Shown here piece by piece: positions 35,127 to 45,540 of a stretch of 64,000 nucleotides of DNA. A program made the translations under genes and the position numbers. Below the pieces are notes generated by a model. That model was not told the DNA's origin, did no database searches, and saw only the letters and a program-made list of their open reading frames with translations. The first letter of the stretch is position 1. Each line of letters opens with the position of its first letter. The stretch is from assembly GCF_009755885.1 (NCBI RefSeq), contig NZ_VYIX01000002.1, forward strand, positions 963,923-1,027,922. The letters run 5' to 3'. Origin of the DNA: Brachyspira sp. SAP_772. Its GTDB lineage: Bacteria > Spirochaetota > Brachyspiria > Brachyspirales > Brachyspiraceae.

Positions 35127-35795
35127 TTATTCTACCTTTTCAAAATTGCTCTTAGGCTCTCCACATAATGGGCATTTCCAATCACTAGGAAGTTCTTCAA
35201 ATGGCACACTTCCCTTATATTCAAATCCGCAAGTTTTACATCTATAAATTGCTTTAGGCTTTTCTGTTTCTTCCTTTTTTTCTGTTTTGTTTTCGTATGC
35301 ATTAGCAGTAGAGGCATTAGGAGGAGTTTTGCCTTTTATTACTGTATGATAATAAGAATAAGTCATAGAGTTAGTGTTATTATCAAATATATCAGCATCT
35401 ACCAATTCACCTATAAATAAAGTATGAGTAAATACATCAAAACTGTTTACCACTTTACATACAAAATAAGCATTGGTATCTTTTATAACGGGAAGACCTT
35501 CTTTCATTTCATAATTAACATTTTCAAATTTATTACAATCTTTTGAGCTTCTAAAACCAAAACCGCCTATTAAAGCAGGGTCGCTTTTTTCTGAAAGAAC
35601 TGATAAAGCAAATTTACCGCTTTTTTTGATACATTCATTGGTATAATTATTTTTGTTTACACTAATCATAATTGTAGTTGGAGTTGATGTTATTTGTGTG
35701 GAGGTGTTTATAGTACAGCCTACTGGTTTATCACCGTCCATTGTAGTTAAAATATACATTCCATAAGATAATTTTGTTAATGCAAATGTATTCAT
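35127..35795 (-). CDS. High-molecular-weight rubredoxin (flavin reductase-rubredoxin fusion)
   Basis: 222 residues. N-terminal flavin-reductase-like domain (residues 1-165; [26 protein letters not shown]) joined by a Glu/Lys linker to a C-terminal rubredoxin domain with two Cys pairs, [10 protein letters not shown] and [11 protein letters not shown]. In anaerobes such proteins pass electrons from NADH to flavodiiron proteins for oxygen or NO removal; the partner is not in this window. Monocistronic by spacing. Confidence 0.92.
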   Translation of the reverse strand: MNTFALTKLSYGMYILTTMDGDKPVGCTINTSTQITSTPTTIMISVNKNNYTNECIKKSGKFALSVLSEKSDPALIGGFGFRSSKDCNKFENVNYEMKEGLPVIKDTNAYFVCKVVNSFDVFTHTLFIGELVDADIFDNNTNSMTYSYYHTVIKGKTPPNASTANAYENKTEKKEETEKPKAIYRCKTCGFEYKGSVPFEELPSDWKCPLCGEPKSNFEKVE

Positions 35796-35866
35796 AGCTT
35801 TTACTCCTTATTAGTAATAATTATTATTAATTATACAATATTAATTTATTATATCAATATTATATT

Positions 35867-36865
35867 TTAAATATTATCATTTTTATACAATTTATATCTG
35901 TTTTCTCTGTACCTAATAGAAACATTTTGCTTAAATATTGTAAATCTTATGTAATTGTATTTATATTTTATAATAGAGTAGTATTCTTTAATTGTATTAG
36001 ATTCTATTAAACATATAAACTCTTTAGAAAAGCATTCATAATCCTCTTTATTGACATTGACCATTATTTTTTTTAATATATTTTTAAACATATCAAAAAC
36101 TTTTCTTTCATCATCGGCAGTAAAGTTTTTTGTCCTAAAAGCTAAGAAAGCCTCTTGCTCTACAAACTTAGCAAAAGACAATGATTTTGTCTGCCAAAAA
36201 TTATATTTAGTATAAAACTCATCTAAAATATCAAACCATTGTTTTATAGCATTTAATAATATTTTTGGTTCTTTTACTGCCTTTGATGAATCTTGACCTT
36301 CTCTTTTTATATAGTGATAATGAGTATTATATTCATAGCTTATATTTTTTGTGTACATTAAAAGTTCATGAGAGAATATGCCGTCTTCTCCGGGCTGAAC
36401 ATTTAGAGGATATCTTAAATTATTATTTTCTTTTAGAATGCTTGTTTTTATAAACATAGAACAGGTAGGAAGTGCTGAATGATATTTTGTTGTAGCTCTT
36501 TTATCAAGCCCCCAAAAATTACTAAGTATAACTAAATCACTATTGTTTTTTTTAGCATTATTATAAAACACTTCCAAAAAATCTCTATCTATATAATCAT
36601 CACTGTCTAAACAAAATAAATATTCACCTGTTGATTTTTCTATACCGTCATTTCTTGCAGCAGAAACTCCAGCATTTTCTTTATTTATTATTATAATTCT
36701 TTTGTCTTTTTTTGAATATTCTTCGAGTATAGAAAGCGAATTGTCTTTAGAGCCGTCATTTATGCATATTATTTCTAAATCTTTATATGTTTGACTTATT
36801 ACACTATTCAAACAATCTCTTAAATATTTTTCTACATTGTATACTGGTATAATTACACTAATCAT
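35867..36865 (-). CDS. Family 2 glycosyltransferase
   Basis: 332 residues. GT-A fold: N-terminal SVIIPVYNVEKYLRDCLNS, ICINDGSKDNS and the metal-binding FCLDSDDYID near residue 88. The C-terminal third is helical and Lys/Tyr-rich. Transfers a sugar to an unknown acceptor, perhaps lipooligosaccharide or a surface glycan. Single gene, no sugar-synthesis neighbours. Confidence 0.9.
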   Translation of the reverse strand: MISVIIPVYNVEKYLRDCLNSVISQTYKDLEIICINDGSKDNSLSILEEYSKKDKRIIIINKENAGVSAARNDGIEKSTGEYLFCLDSDDYIDRDFLEVFYNNAKKNNSDLVILSNFWGLDKRATTKYHSALPTCSMFIKTSILKENNNLRYPLNVQPGEDGIFSHELLMYTKNISYEYNTHYHYIKREGQDSSKAVKEPKILLNAIKQWFDILDEFYTKYNFWQTKSLSFAKFVEQEAFLAFRTKNFTADDERKVFDMFKNILKKIMVNVNKEDYECFSKEFICLIESNTIKEYYSIIKYKYNYIRFTIFKQNVSIRYRENRYKLYKNDNI

Positions 36866-36988
36866 AAAAATATATTATCAAAATAACTAAAAAACTCAAG
36901 CTATAAACAAACTTATTATTTTACAAAGTATTGTTTTTTTTGAGATTAATTTATAAAATATGAAAAAATATATAATTATGGATTATTT

Positions 36989-37768
36989 ATGAAAAGAATT
37001 GGTGTTTATATAGATTTAGAAAATATTGCTCATTTAAACTTTAATGTTAATTTTAAATTGATACTTGAAGATATAATTAAATTTTATAGAAGCAATTTAA
37101 AAGACAAAGATATTTATTATTCAATAAAAAAAGCCTATGGAGATAATAAATCTATAAAGCTATACGAAAAAGAACTTAGAGATTTGCATATAGATATAAT
37201 ACATTCTGTGCATATAAATAAAGCAAAAAACATGTCTGATATGATTTCTTCTATAGATGCTTTTGAAGATTTTGTATTTAATAAAAATATAGATATAATA
37301 GTATTTGTAAGCAGAGATGTTGATTATACTATTGTAATGGAGAGGGTAAAAAGGCACGGTGCTATAACTGCTATAGTTACAACTATTACTAATGCTAATA
37401 GAGATATTTTTAAAAATGTTTCTAATAAGATTTTTAAAATAGAAAAATATAAATCAAAAGAAAGTGATAAAAATAATTTATTAGACGAATATAGTTTACA
37501 ATATTTAAAGTTTTTTTATAATAGAATTATTGAAGTTTATAATAAAACAGAAAGTAAAAAATTTTCTATATCCGATATATGTAATAGAGTAAATATGGAT
37601 TTTAAGCTAGAGCAAGGGGAAAGTGCCATAGAAAAGACTTATTTTAAAAAGATAAAAAAGTTATTTAAATATTTAATAGAAAATGATATAGAAATAAAAG
37701 TCGATAGAGATTATTTTAGTATAGATGATATAGAAAAGCTTCATTATTTTTTTAGAAGTTTAGATTGA
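36989..37768 (+). CDS. NYN-domain (LabA/DUF88) predicted RNase
   Basis: 259 residues. N-terminal NYN/PIN-like nuclease: GVYIDLENIA (Asp9 and following acidic/Asn residues), then SSIDAFEDF and VFVSRDVDYTIVM with the second acidic pair. The C-terminal part (about 165-259) is helical and could be a LOTUS/OST-HTH-like RNA-binding domain, but this is uncertain. Precedes prephenate dehydrogenase by 34 bases. Confidence 0.85.
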   Translation: MKRIGVYIDLENIAHLNFNVNFKLILEDIIKFYRSNLKDKDIYYSIKKAYGDNKSIKLYEKELRDLHIDIIHSVHINKAKNMSDMISSIDAFEDFVFNKNIDIIVFVSRDVDYTIVMERVKRHGAITAIVTTITNANRDIFKNVSNKIFKIEKYKSKESDKNNLLDEYSLQYLKFFYNRIIEVYNKTESKKFSISDICNRVNMDFKLEQGESAIEKTYFKKIKKLFKYLIENDIEIKVDRDYFSIDDIEKLHYFFRSLD

Positions 37769-37802
37769 ATAATTAATTAAAAATATATTTGGAGATTTGT
37801 TT

Positions 37803-38639
37803 ATGATTAATATTGCAGTTATTGGTTTGGGTTTAATGGGAGGTTCTTTAGTTAAGGCTTTAAATGGTTATAATATATGGGCTTTGGATACTAATAAAGA
37901 AGCTATAGACAACGCTTTGGAAGATAAATATATACAAAAAGGAAGTTATGATTATTCAAATATAGAAGAGATGTTTTCGTGGTCTAATATAATTATGATA
38001 TGCACTTTGCCTTCTATAGCTTTGGATATTATAAACAAATATTCTTCATTTATAACAGATGATAAGATACTGTCAGATTTTTGCGGAGTTAAGACTGATA
38101 TATTTAATGCTGTAAAAAACAAAAAATATGTATCGCTTCACACTATGGCCGGTAAAGAAAAGGGAGGATATAATAACTCAAGTGAATCATTATTTAAAAA
38201 CTCTAATGCCATAATAATCGCTAATGATAATGCAAGTAAAGAAGACATAAAAAAAATAGAAGATTTAGCTTTAAATATAGGCTGTAAAAATGTAATTGTA
38301 TCAACAGAAAAAGAACATGATAAAATGATAGCTTTTACTAGTCAGCTTATGCATATAATAGCTTGTTCTATAGTTAATCACAAAGATTTTTTAGCTTCAC
38401 TTGGTTTTGAAGGAAATAGTTTAGGCGATCACACAAGGGTAGGAACAATAGATGCCAATATGTGGAGTGAACTTTTTGCAAGAAACTCTCATTATTTATC
38501 TTTATCTTTGGGAGAGTATATAAAAAGGCTAGAAGATTTTCAAAATGCATTACAGAATAATGACAGAGAAAAACTTAGAGAATTAATGTTAAGCTCTAAT
38601 AGCATAAAAGAGGAATGGAACAATTTTAAAAGCAAGTGA
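37803..38639 (+). CDS. Prephenate dehydrogenase
   Basis: 278 residues. NAD-binding VIGLGLMGGSLVKAL at the N-terminus and the catalytic region SLHTMAGKEKGGY (HxMAGxE) near residue 115. Makes 4-hydroxyphenylpyruvate for tyrosine. GGAG is 8 bases before the ATG at 37803, so the in-frame TTG at 37797 is rejected. No other aromatic genes are adjacent. No ACT domain is seen at the C-terminus. Confidence 0.9.
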   Translation: MINIAVIGLGLMGGSLVKALNGYNIWALDTNKEAIDNALEDKYIQKGSYDYSNIEEMFSWSNIIMICTLPSIALDIINKYSSFITDDKILSDFCGVKTDIFNAVKNKKYVSLHTMAGKEKGGYNNSSESLFKNSNAIIIANDNASKEDIKKIEDLALNIGCKNVIVSTEKEHDKMIAFTSQLMHIIACSIVNHKDFLASLGFEGNSLGDHTRVGTIDANMWSELFARNSHYLSLSLGEYIKRLEDFQNALQNNDREKLRELMLSSNSIKEEWNNFKSK

Positions 38640-38684
38640 TTTTTTATGTAACTAAACAACTATAATTTATGTTTTTATTTTTAT

Positions 38685-38847
38685 TCAACTTTTTCCCGCA
38701 GCAAAAAGTGCAAACATTTTTACTCTATATATTGGAATATATATAAAATTATAAAATAATAACCCATATTTTAATCTAAAAATGCAGTCTTTTTGGTTCT
38801 TTTGGCCACAAAAAGAACTGGGGGCGTGGGGGCAAAGCCACCACAAA
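38685..38847 (+). repeat. Intergenic A-B module pair, minimal loops
   Basis: Module A is in its shortest form (38685-38714: CAACTTTTTCCCGCAGCAAA then AAGTGCAAA). Module B (38779-38847) is AAAATGCAGTCTTTTTGGTT, a CCACAAA loop, AAAAGAACT and GGGGGCGTGGGGGCAAAGCC. Lies between convergent genes. Confidence 0.85.
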
Positions 38848-38889
38848 AAAAACTTGAATTTTTTTAGTATTTACAATTCAAATCAAAAA

Positions 38890-40509
38890 TCACTTATTTT
38901 TGAATTTTTTAGCAGCCTCTATAAACCCAACAAATATAGGATGAGGGTTTGTTATTCTTGATTTTAATTCTGGGTGAAACTGAACTCCTATCATAAATGG
39001 ATGGTCTTTTATCTCTGATATTTCAACCAAATCAGCATCTTTTGTTTTTCCTGTAATTATAAATCCTGCTTTTTCCATTTCACCTATATATTTATTGTTA
39101 AACTCATATCTATGTCTATGTCTTTCACTTATTGTTGTTGAGTTATAAAGTTTATGAGCTAAAGAACCCTCTTTTATAATACACTCAAAAGCACCAAGCC
39201 TCATAGTGCCGCCTTTAAGCATAATTTTCTTTTGCTCTTCCATCATGGTAATTATTGGGTTTTTACAATTTTCATTTATCTCTATTGTGTTTGCATCTTC
39301 AAGTTTCAACACATTTCTTGCAAACTCTATACTCATAAGCTGCATACCCAAACATATTCCCAAATAAGGAATTTTGTTTTCTCTAGCATATTTAATAGCT
39401 TTTATCTTTCCCTCTATTCCTCTCTCTCCAAATCCTCCCGGTATAATAAGACCGCTAACATCTTTAAAATATGCAGATATATCTTCTTTATCTTCTAACT
39501 CTTCAGCATTTATCCATTTTATATCAACATTAATGTCATTATATATTCCTCCATGATTTAATGCCTCTATTAATGATATATAAGCATCTTTCATAGATAT
39601 ATATTTTCCAACTATAGCAATACTAACTCTTTCATTTTGTATAGCTATGTTTTTTTGTTTAGCTACCAATTCTGTCCAATTAGATAAGTCTATTTTAGCT
39701 GTTTCTAATTTGAAATGCTTACATACCACATCAGAAATCCCCTGAGCCTCAAGCATTAATGGTACAGAATATATATTAGGTTCATCAAAGTTTTCAAATA
39801 CATTTTGTTTTGGTAAGTTACAGAATAATGCTATTTTAGATTTATGAGATTCTTCTAAATGTTTATTTGTTCTGCATACTAATATATCAGGTATAATACC
39901 GCTTTGCATAAGTTCTTTTACACTATGCTGAGTTGGTTTTGTTTTTATCTCTTCAGATGAACTTATAAAAGGTATTAACGTAACATGTATATATAAAACA
40001 TTATCCTGTCCTAATTCTGTTTTTACTTGTCTTATAGCTTCAATATACGGCAATGATTCTATATCTCCAATAGTTCCGCCTATTTCTGTGATTACTATAT
40101 CAGTTTTTTTAGTATCATTTTCTCTGTATATTCTTCTTTTTATTTCATTTGTAATATGAGGTATAACCTGAACAGTTTCTCCAAGGTATTTACCTTCTCT
40201 TTCCATATTTATAACATGCTGATATATTTTACCAGTAGTAACATTGCTGTATTTATTTAAATTTTCATCAATAAATCTTTCATAATGCCCAATATCCAAA
40301 TCTGTTTCAGCTCCGTCATCAGTAACAAAAACTTCACCATGCTGAAAAGGACTCATAGTACCCGGGTCAAGATTGATATAAGGGTCTAATTTTTGTATAG
40401 TTACACTTAAACCGCGAGCCTTTAATAGTCTTCCAAGTGAAGCAGCTGTTATACCTTTACCAAGTCCAGATACAACTCCGCCTGTTACAAATATGTATTT
40501 AGTATCCAT
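38890..40509 (-). CDS. pyrG: CTP synthase
   Basis: 539 residues, normal size. Converts UTP and glutamine to CTP. Synthetase domain first: [20 protein letters not shown] and [20 protein letters not shown]. The glutamine amidotransferase domain follows with [10 protein letters not shown] (catalytic Cys) and the GVQFHPE triad His-Glu. An upstream in-frame start would add 16 residues, but ATG 40509 has AGAGGAAAC just upstream and the expected [11 protein letters not shown]. Confidence 0.96.
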   Translation of the reverse strand: MDTKYIFVTGGVVSGLGKGITAASLGRLLKARGLSVTIQKLDPYINLDPGTMSPFQHGEVFVTDDGAETDLDIGHYERFIDENLNKYSNVTTGKIYQHVINMEREGKYLGETVQVIPHITNEIKRRIYRENDTKKTDIVITEIGGTIGDIESLPYIEAIRQVKTELGQDNVLYIHVTLIPFISSSEEIKTKPTQHSVKELMQSGIIPDILVCRTNKHLEESHKSKIALFCNLPKQNVFENFDEPNIYSVPLMLEAQGISDVVCKHFKLETAKIDLSNWTELVAKQKNIAIQNERVSIAIVGKYISMKDAYISLIEALNHGGIYNDINVDIKWINAEELEDKEDISAYFKDVSGLIIPGGFGERGIEGKIKAIKYARENKIPYLGICLGMQLMSIEFARNVLKLEDANTIEINENCKNPIITMMEEQKKIMLKGGTMRLGAFECIIKEGSLAHKLYNSTTISERHRHRYEFNNKYIGEMEKAGFIITGKTKDADLVEISEIKDHPFMIGVQFHPELKSRITNPHPIFVGFIEAAKKFKNK

Positions 40510-40654
40510 AGTTTCCTCTGTTATTCCTTTAATAATTTTGATGATAAACAATATCATTAAAAAAACATAAAATCAAGGTAAATTTTTTATTAATTTTAAT
40601 ATTTTTTGTTATATATTAAAAATAAAAAATAATTATTTTTAAGAGGTGTTAGTT

Positions 40655-41161
40655 ATGATGAGATTGTTTATTAGTTTAGTTACAGTTTTGTTTTTAGCTT
40701 CTTGTACAGCTTCAAACAAGAAAGAAGAAGATAATACTGTTGCAGAAGTTGTTGCTGATTATGTTCAAGTGGATTCTCCAAACTCTTTTATTCCTTTAGG
40801 CATAGGTATTACAGTAACTCCTCCGGAACATGGGCAAAATGCTAAATATTTTATAGCTAATAAAGATGTTGCCGAAGTTAATTTTGACTATATGAATAAT
40901 AATTATACTTACAGAGCTTCAAAAAATACTAATAATTTACTTTCATTTTATGGTGATTATATTAATAGCGGAAAAAATTTTACAGAAGAAGAAAAGAACA
41001 TTGTTGTAGAATATAATACCACTTCAAATAATGAAAAGTTTACCTTATGGAGAGTAGATGATATTTATTATATATTGTCAACACAGGCAGAAGATGATAA
41101 GGATTTAACTAATCTTTCATCGCTTTATATAAAGTCTATATATTGGCATAAAGGCAAATAA
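40655..41161 (+). CDS. Lipoprotein of unknown function
   Basis: 168 residues. Lipobox LASC with Cys17, then a Lys/Glu-rich stretch. A beta-rich body (YVQVDSPNSFIPLGIGITVTPPEHGQNAKYF, NYTYRASKNTNNLL, FTLWRVDDIYYIL) follows. No family recognised. AGAGG is 8 bases before the ATG at 40655. A terminator at 41192-41225 ends it. Confidence 0.82.
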   Translation: MMRLFISLVTVLFLASCTASNKKEEDNTVAEVVADYVQVDSPNSFIPLGIGITVTPPEHGQNAKYFIANKDVAEVNFDYMNNNYTYRASKNTNNLLSFYGDYINSGKNFTEEEKNIVVEYNTTSNNEKFTLWRVDDIYYILSTQAEDDKDLTNLSSLYIKSIYWHKGK

Positions 41162-41191
41162 ATATAAATAAACATAATAAAATATAAAATT

Positions 41192-41225
41192 AGGCATATG
41201 GATTTTTTATCTGTATGCCTTTTTT
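41192..41225 (+). terminator. Rho-independent terminator
   Basis: AGGCATA (41192-41198) pairs with TATGCCT (41214-41220), with an inner GAT/ATC, then TTTTT. Confidence 0.85.
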
Positions 41226-41226
41226 A

Positions 41227-41254
41227 TTGACATTTTTTATAGTGTAAATATAAT
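41227..41254 (+). promoter_or_regulatory. Promoter of the ABC-F gene
   Basis: TTGACA (41227-41232), 16 bases, TATAAT (41249-41254). It lies directly after the upstream terminator. The leader is about 75 bases. Confidence 0.75.
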
Positions 41255-41269
41255 ATAACTATGTGATAA

Positions 41270-41338
41270 ATATATTAACCAAAAATAAAAAACATTTTTT
41301 TGTTTAAATTAATTATTTTTTATGAGGGGTTAATATAT
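41270..41338 (+). promoter_or_regulatory. Leader stem hiding the ABC-F start codon
   Basis: ATATATTAACC (41270-41280) pairs perfectly over 11 bp with GGTTAATATAT (41328-41338). The second arm holds the last two G of the GAGGGG ribosome site and the first two bases of the ATG at 41337. The loop is 47 bases and AT-rich. Confidence 0.55.
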
Positions 41339-42851
41339 GTTTGTGAAATTCAATAAAGTTTCTTTTTCTTATGATAGTTCTGATAATATATTAAATGATG
41401 TTTCTTTTCATATAGATAATACCTGCACTGCAATAGTAGGCGAAAACGGATGTGGTAAAACTACGCTTGCTAAACTTATAACAGGTATATTAAAGCCTAA
41501 TTTTGGAAGTATAGAATATTCAAATAAAAATATTATAAGTGCTTACTGTAATCAAGAGTGTGTTGATTTGCCCAATAATGCTGAAAGTTTGTTTTATGAT
41601 AACAGTTCATATTCAGGATATTTAACATCAATATTTAAAATAGATTATAGTTATTTATATAGGTTTGATACTCTTAGTTTTGGAGAGAGAAAAAGGCTTC
41701 AAATAGCTTCTGCATTATATTCTAATCCTGATATATTAGTATTAGATGAACCTACTAATCATATTGATAATGAATGTAAAGATATACTTATTAATGTTAT
41801 AAAAAGGCTTGATTGTATTGTTATAATTATTAGTCATGATATTGATTTTCTTGATGAATTAGTTTCTAAATGCATATTTATAAGGAATGGGGAGTGCAAA
41901 ATAAGAATAGGCAATTATACGCAATGCAGAGGCTATGAAAGAGATGAGGAAAAGTATAATTTCAGTTTATATGAAGAAAGTAAGAAAAAATCTAAAATAT
42001 TAGAAAATAGATATAAAAAACTTCAAAATGAGTCAGATGCTAAAAAAAGCAAATTTGGAAGTAAAAGACATATAGATAAAAAAGACCATGATGCTAAAGC
42101 AAAAGTTGATGCTGCAAGACTTACAGGAAAAGATGCAAAACTTGCTGCAAAAGCTAAGCAGGCAAAAAGTTTATATAATAAAAGTATAGTAGAAAAAGAG
42201 GCTATATATATAAAAAAGAGAGAAGTTATGAATATGGAGTTTATAGGAGAAAAATATAAAGGGAAGTTTTTATTTTATCTTGAAGCTGGAGAAACAAAAA
42301 TAAATAATATAGTTTTTAAAAATCCTGAACTTATAATAAAGAAAGACAGCAGAGTAGGTATTGAAGGAGTAAACGGTGCAGGCAAAACTACTTTATTAAA
42401 TTATATACTAGAAACAATGTATGATAATTCTATAAGTAAAGAGAAAATAGTATATATACCTCAAGATATAGACAGAGACGATTGGAATGACACTTTTAAT
42501 AATATAAAAGCATTAAATCATGAATCATTGGGCTTTTTAATGAGCTTTGTAAACAGACTTGGAAGCAATGCTAAATCTGTTATTAATTCATTAAATCATA
42601 GCCCTGGAGAAATGCGTAAAATAATGCTTGGTATGGCAGTTATAAAAAATCCATATATTATAATATTAGATGAGCCTACTAATCATCTTGATATAGATTC
42701 TATAGAGCGTTTAGAAGAGGCTTTAATTTCTTTTAATTGTGCTTTGCTTATAGTAAGTCATAATAAAAATTTTTTAAAGAGAATAGTTGATACAAAATGG
42801 ATATTAAATAAAACTAATGATTATACTATTATTAATATAGAAAATAAATAA
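41337..42851 (+). CDS. ABC-F ATPase, probable ribosome protection / antibiotic resistance type
   Basis: 504 residues with two ABC domains and no membrane segments. Walker A GENGCGKTT and GVNGAGKTT; signature LSFGERKRLQI in the first domain and a degenerate HSPGEMRK in the second; Walker B ILVLDEPTNHID and IIILDEPTNHLD. A Lys-rich linker (about 205-320) separates them and would reach the ribosomal exit-site region. ABC-F proteins of about 500 residues include drug-resistance factors; Brachyspira carries one, tva(A), for pleuromutilins, and this could be that gene or a relative. Not provable without comparison. Confidence 0.85.
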   Translation: MFVKFNKVSFSYDSSDNILNDVSFHIDNTCTAIVGENGCGKTTLAKLITGILKPNFGSIEYSNKNIISAYCNQECVDLPNNAESLFYDNSSYSGYLTSIFKIDYSYLYRFDTLSFGERKRLQIASALYSNPDILVLDEPTNHIDNECKDILINVIKRLDCIVIIISHDIDFLDELVSKCIFIRNGECKIRIGNYTQCRGYERDEEKYNFSLYEESKKKSKILENRYKKLQNESDAKKSKFGSKRHIDKKDHDAKAKVDAARLTGKDAKLAAKAKQAKSLYNKSIVEKEAIYIKKREVMNMEFIGEKYKGKFLFYLEAGETKINNIVFKNPELIIKKDSRVGIEGVNGAGKTTLLNYILETMYDNSISKEKIVYIPQDIDRDDWNDTFNNIKALNHESLGFLMSFVNRLGSNAKSVINSLNHSPGEMRKIMLGMAVIKNPYIIILDEPTNHLDIDSIERLEEALISFNCALLIVSHNKNFLKRIVDTKWILNKTNDYTIINIENK

Positions 42852-42942
42852 AATGTGTCATAGCTATTATATTTTGTTGACATTTATTTCTTATGTTATA
42901 TATTATGTTAAGTTGTATTATTGCATCTAATTGGGGATTAAA

Positions 42943-45531
42943 ATGAAATATAATAATAAATTCTTTTTTTTAATAATATTCACTATATTAATTTCATGTT
43001 CTAATAATAATCAAGAAGAAATAAGCGAGATAGATAGAGGCGGGGCATTAATAGATAAGATAATATATGAAGTGAGAACCGATATGACAATAGCTATTAA
43101 AGATGTGGCAGATGGACGTGCTGATTTAATGGCTAGCGGAATAGATGGAAGCACATATTTATCATTAAGTGAAAGTGATTTGGAGAAACTTGATACTTAT
43201 GCTGTGCCTTCTGGTTCTTGGTCTTTGCTTTTTAATCCTGTTCCAAATAAAGCACCATACACAGTTACTACAAGAGACGGCAAAACTCATTTTAATCCTT
43301 TAGCTATAAAAGAAGTAAGATTTGCAATGAATTTTTTGATAGACAGAAAAAAGCTTGTTGATGAAATTTTAAGAGGGGCAGGGGAGCCTTCATTTACTCA
43401 GGCAACACCAGGTCAGCCAGGCACTTATAGATATAATCTCATTCCTTCAAAAATGGGTATGACAGCAAACGGCAATGAAGAGAAAGCTATTAATGATATA
43501 AATAAAGCTATGGAAAAAGCTGCTAATCTTCCAGAAAATAGAGGAAAGCTAAAAAAAGAAAATGGCTGGTGGAAATATAATGGTGAAGTAGTAACTATTA
43601 AATTTGTTATAAGAGTTGATGACCCTACAGGAAGACTTCCTGCAGGCAATGCAATATCTGATTTAATAGAAAAAACAGGCATAAAAGTAGAAAAATTATT
43701 ATACGACAGAAACAAATCCACCCAAGTTGTGTATGGTTCAAACCCAAAAGATTATGAATGGAATATTATAACAGAAGCTTGGGGAGCAGGGGCGACAAGA
43801 GCTTGGTGGGACGTTACGCTTAGGCAAATGTATGTAAGAGAAGGAAACTATATGCCAGGCGGAAACATTGCAGAGTTTTGGAATTATGACAACAAAGAAG
43901 CTTCTAAAATAAGCGATAAAAATTCAAACGGCTGGTTTTTAACTGCTGATGAATATTGGAATGGTAATATGCGTTTGCAAGAGATTGGGCTTGAAGATGC
44001 TGTGCGAATATATTTAAACTCTCAAACACAGTTTTTTGTAGCAAACAAAGAAAGATTTAACAGAAGAATGCTTTACGGTGTTGGCGATGGTGTTAATGAT
44101 TGGTCTATAAGAAGTGCCGACATAAAGCCAAATAGAAACGGTGAAAAAGTATTAAGAGTTCTTCAGCATTCTGCTCAGGGTTCATTGTTTATAAGCCCTT
44201 GGGACCCTGTTGGAGTAGGCGGATTTTCTGATGCATATTCTGCTATAATGATAGGTCCTTGCTCTGATGCTGGTGCTACATTTGAATCGCCTTCTACAGC
44301 TAAAACAGAGTTTATACTTGGGGACGCTGATACTAATAGTTTAGAGATAGGTGTTAGAGCGGGTGATAATGGTATACCTGTAGGCACTGTAAAAGTTCCT
44401 AATAATGCTAAAATGTATAACCCTTATACTCAAAAATGGGAAGAGGGTTTAACTACAAAAGTTGAAAATGGGGAGATAATTTATAAAAAAGCTGATAATC
44501 TTACTGCTTATGTAAAATGTGATTTTAAGCCTAGATATTTTAAATGGCATCATGGCATAGATTCTTCTTTAGTTGATTTGATGTATGGAAGTGTATTTAT
44601 TGCAAACATAATAACAAAGACAAATGAAAATGATAAGTATTATGATTCTGCTATGGCTGGAAGATATACTTCGGCTATGGATAATGCAGTTGGAAGTGTA
44701 ATAAATGAAGATGGAAGTTTTACTCTTTATGGAAACTATTACTGGCCAATGGATATGAATAGGCAAATTGCTATTGCAGCAGTTGGTCCTAAAATAGGCA
44801 ACCCTAATAGAAACACTGTTATTCCTTTTGAGATAAATGAGGCTATAATGAAAATAGTTCTTGAAGGCTCTAAATCTGGTAATGTTTATACTATTTCACA
44901 GGATCAATCATTGACTGCTATAGATGTAAAAAATCCTACTTGCGTTTCTGACATAAAAGAAAAATTAATTGAGATGAGAGACAGAGAATATATACCTGCG
45001 GGAATAGAAGATTTTATCACAAAAGAAGAGGCGGTTAAAAGATATCAGGCTGCTATTGACTTTATAGATAAATACGGGCACGCTTATATATCAAACGGAC
45101 CTTTCTTTATTTCAAGAATAGATTCAAAGGCTAATTATATAGAATTAACTGCATTTAAAGATTATGGATATACTGCAGAATATTGGATAGAAAAATTATC
45201 AACAAAAATGAGCAGAATAGAAGACATTGAAATGCCTGCAATAGTAAATAGAAATAGTGATATGAATATATATATTTATGTTTCATCATACAATTATCCT
45301 AATAATGCTTTAGAGATGCCAGACCCTAATACTAAAGTAAAATTGCTCCTTCAATTACAAAATGGAGGCGAAAGAGAATATAATGCTGTTTTAGAAAATG
45401 ATGTGTTTAAGCTAACTATAACAAAAGAGGAATTAGCGACTCTTCCAAAAGGAAATTATATTTTTGTGATAGAATCTTATATTGCTGATGAAACGCCTTA
45501 TATAGAAACAAGAAATTTTATATTACAATAA
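42943..45531 (+). CDS. Family 5 extracellular solute-binding lipoprotein, large
   Basis: 862 residues, longer than OppA/DppA (about 500-600). Lipobox ILISC. The peptide-binding family signature is present in diffuse form: KEVRFAMNFLIDRKKLVDEILRGAGEP and later RMLYGVGDGVNDWSIRS. A C-terminal beta domain (YVSSYNYPNNALEMPDPNTKVKLLLQLQNGGEREY) follows. It lacks a clear N-terminal TWSDG motif. ATG 42943 follows GGGG. No permease or ATPase genes are adjacent, so the transporter, if any, is elsewhere. Confidence 0.85.
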   Translation: MKYNNKFFFLIIFTILISCSNNNQEEISEIDRGGALIDKIIYEVRTDMTIAIKDVADGRADLMASGIDGSTYLSLSESDLEKLDTYAVPSGSWSLLFNPVPNKAPYTVTTRDGKTHFNPLAIKEVRFAMNFLIDRKKLVDEILRGAGEPSFTQATPGQPGTYRYNLIPSKMGMTANGNEEKAINDINKAMEKAANLPENRGKLKKENGWWKYNGEVVTIKFVIRVDDPTGRLPAGNAISDLIEKTGIKVEKLLYDRNKSTQVVYGSNPKDYEWNIITEAWGAGATRAWWDVTLRQMYVREGNYMPGGNIAEFWNYDNKEASKISDKNSNGWFLTADEYWNGNMRLQEIGLEDAVRIYLNSQTQFFVANKERFNRRMLYGVGDGVNDWSIRSADIKPNRNGEKVLRVLQHSAQGSLFISPWDPVGVGGFSDAYSAIMIGPCSDAGATFESPSTAKTEFILGDADTNSLEIGVRAGDNGIPVGTVKVPNNAKMYNPYTQKWEEGLTTKVENGEIIYKKADNLTAYVKCDFKPRYFKWHHGIDSSLVDLMYGSVFIANIITKTNENDKYYDSAMAGRYTSAMDNAVGSVINEDGSFTLYGNYYWPMDMNRQIAIAAVGPKIGNPNRNTVIPFEINEAIMKIVLEGSKSGNVYTISQDQSLTAIDVKNPTCVSDIKEKLIEMRDREYIPAGIEDFITKEEAVKRYQAAIDFIDKYGHAYISNGPFFISRIDSKANYIELTAFKDYGYTAEYWIEKLSTKMSRIEDIEMPAIVNRNSDMNIYIYVSSYNYPNNALEMPDPNTKVKLLLQLQNGGEREYNAVLENDVFKLTITKEELATLPKGNYIFVIESYIADETPYIETRNFILQ

Positions 45532-45540
45532 TAAATATTT

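Noticed and set aside
41261-41266. Start-stop minimal uORF (ATG TGA) in the ABC-F leader
   Set aside because: Lies at the predicted transcription start with no ribosome site.
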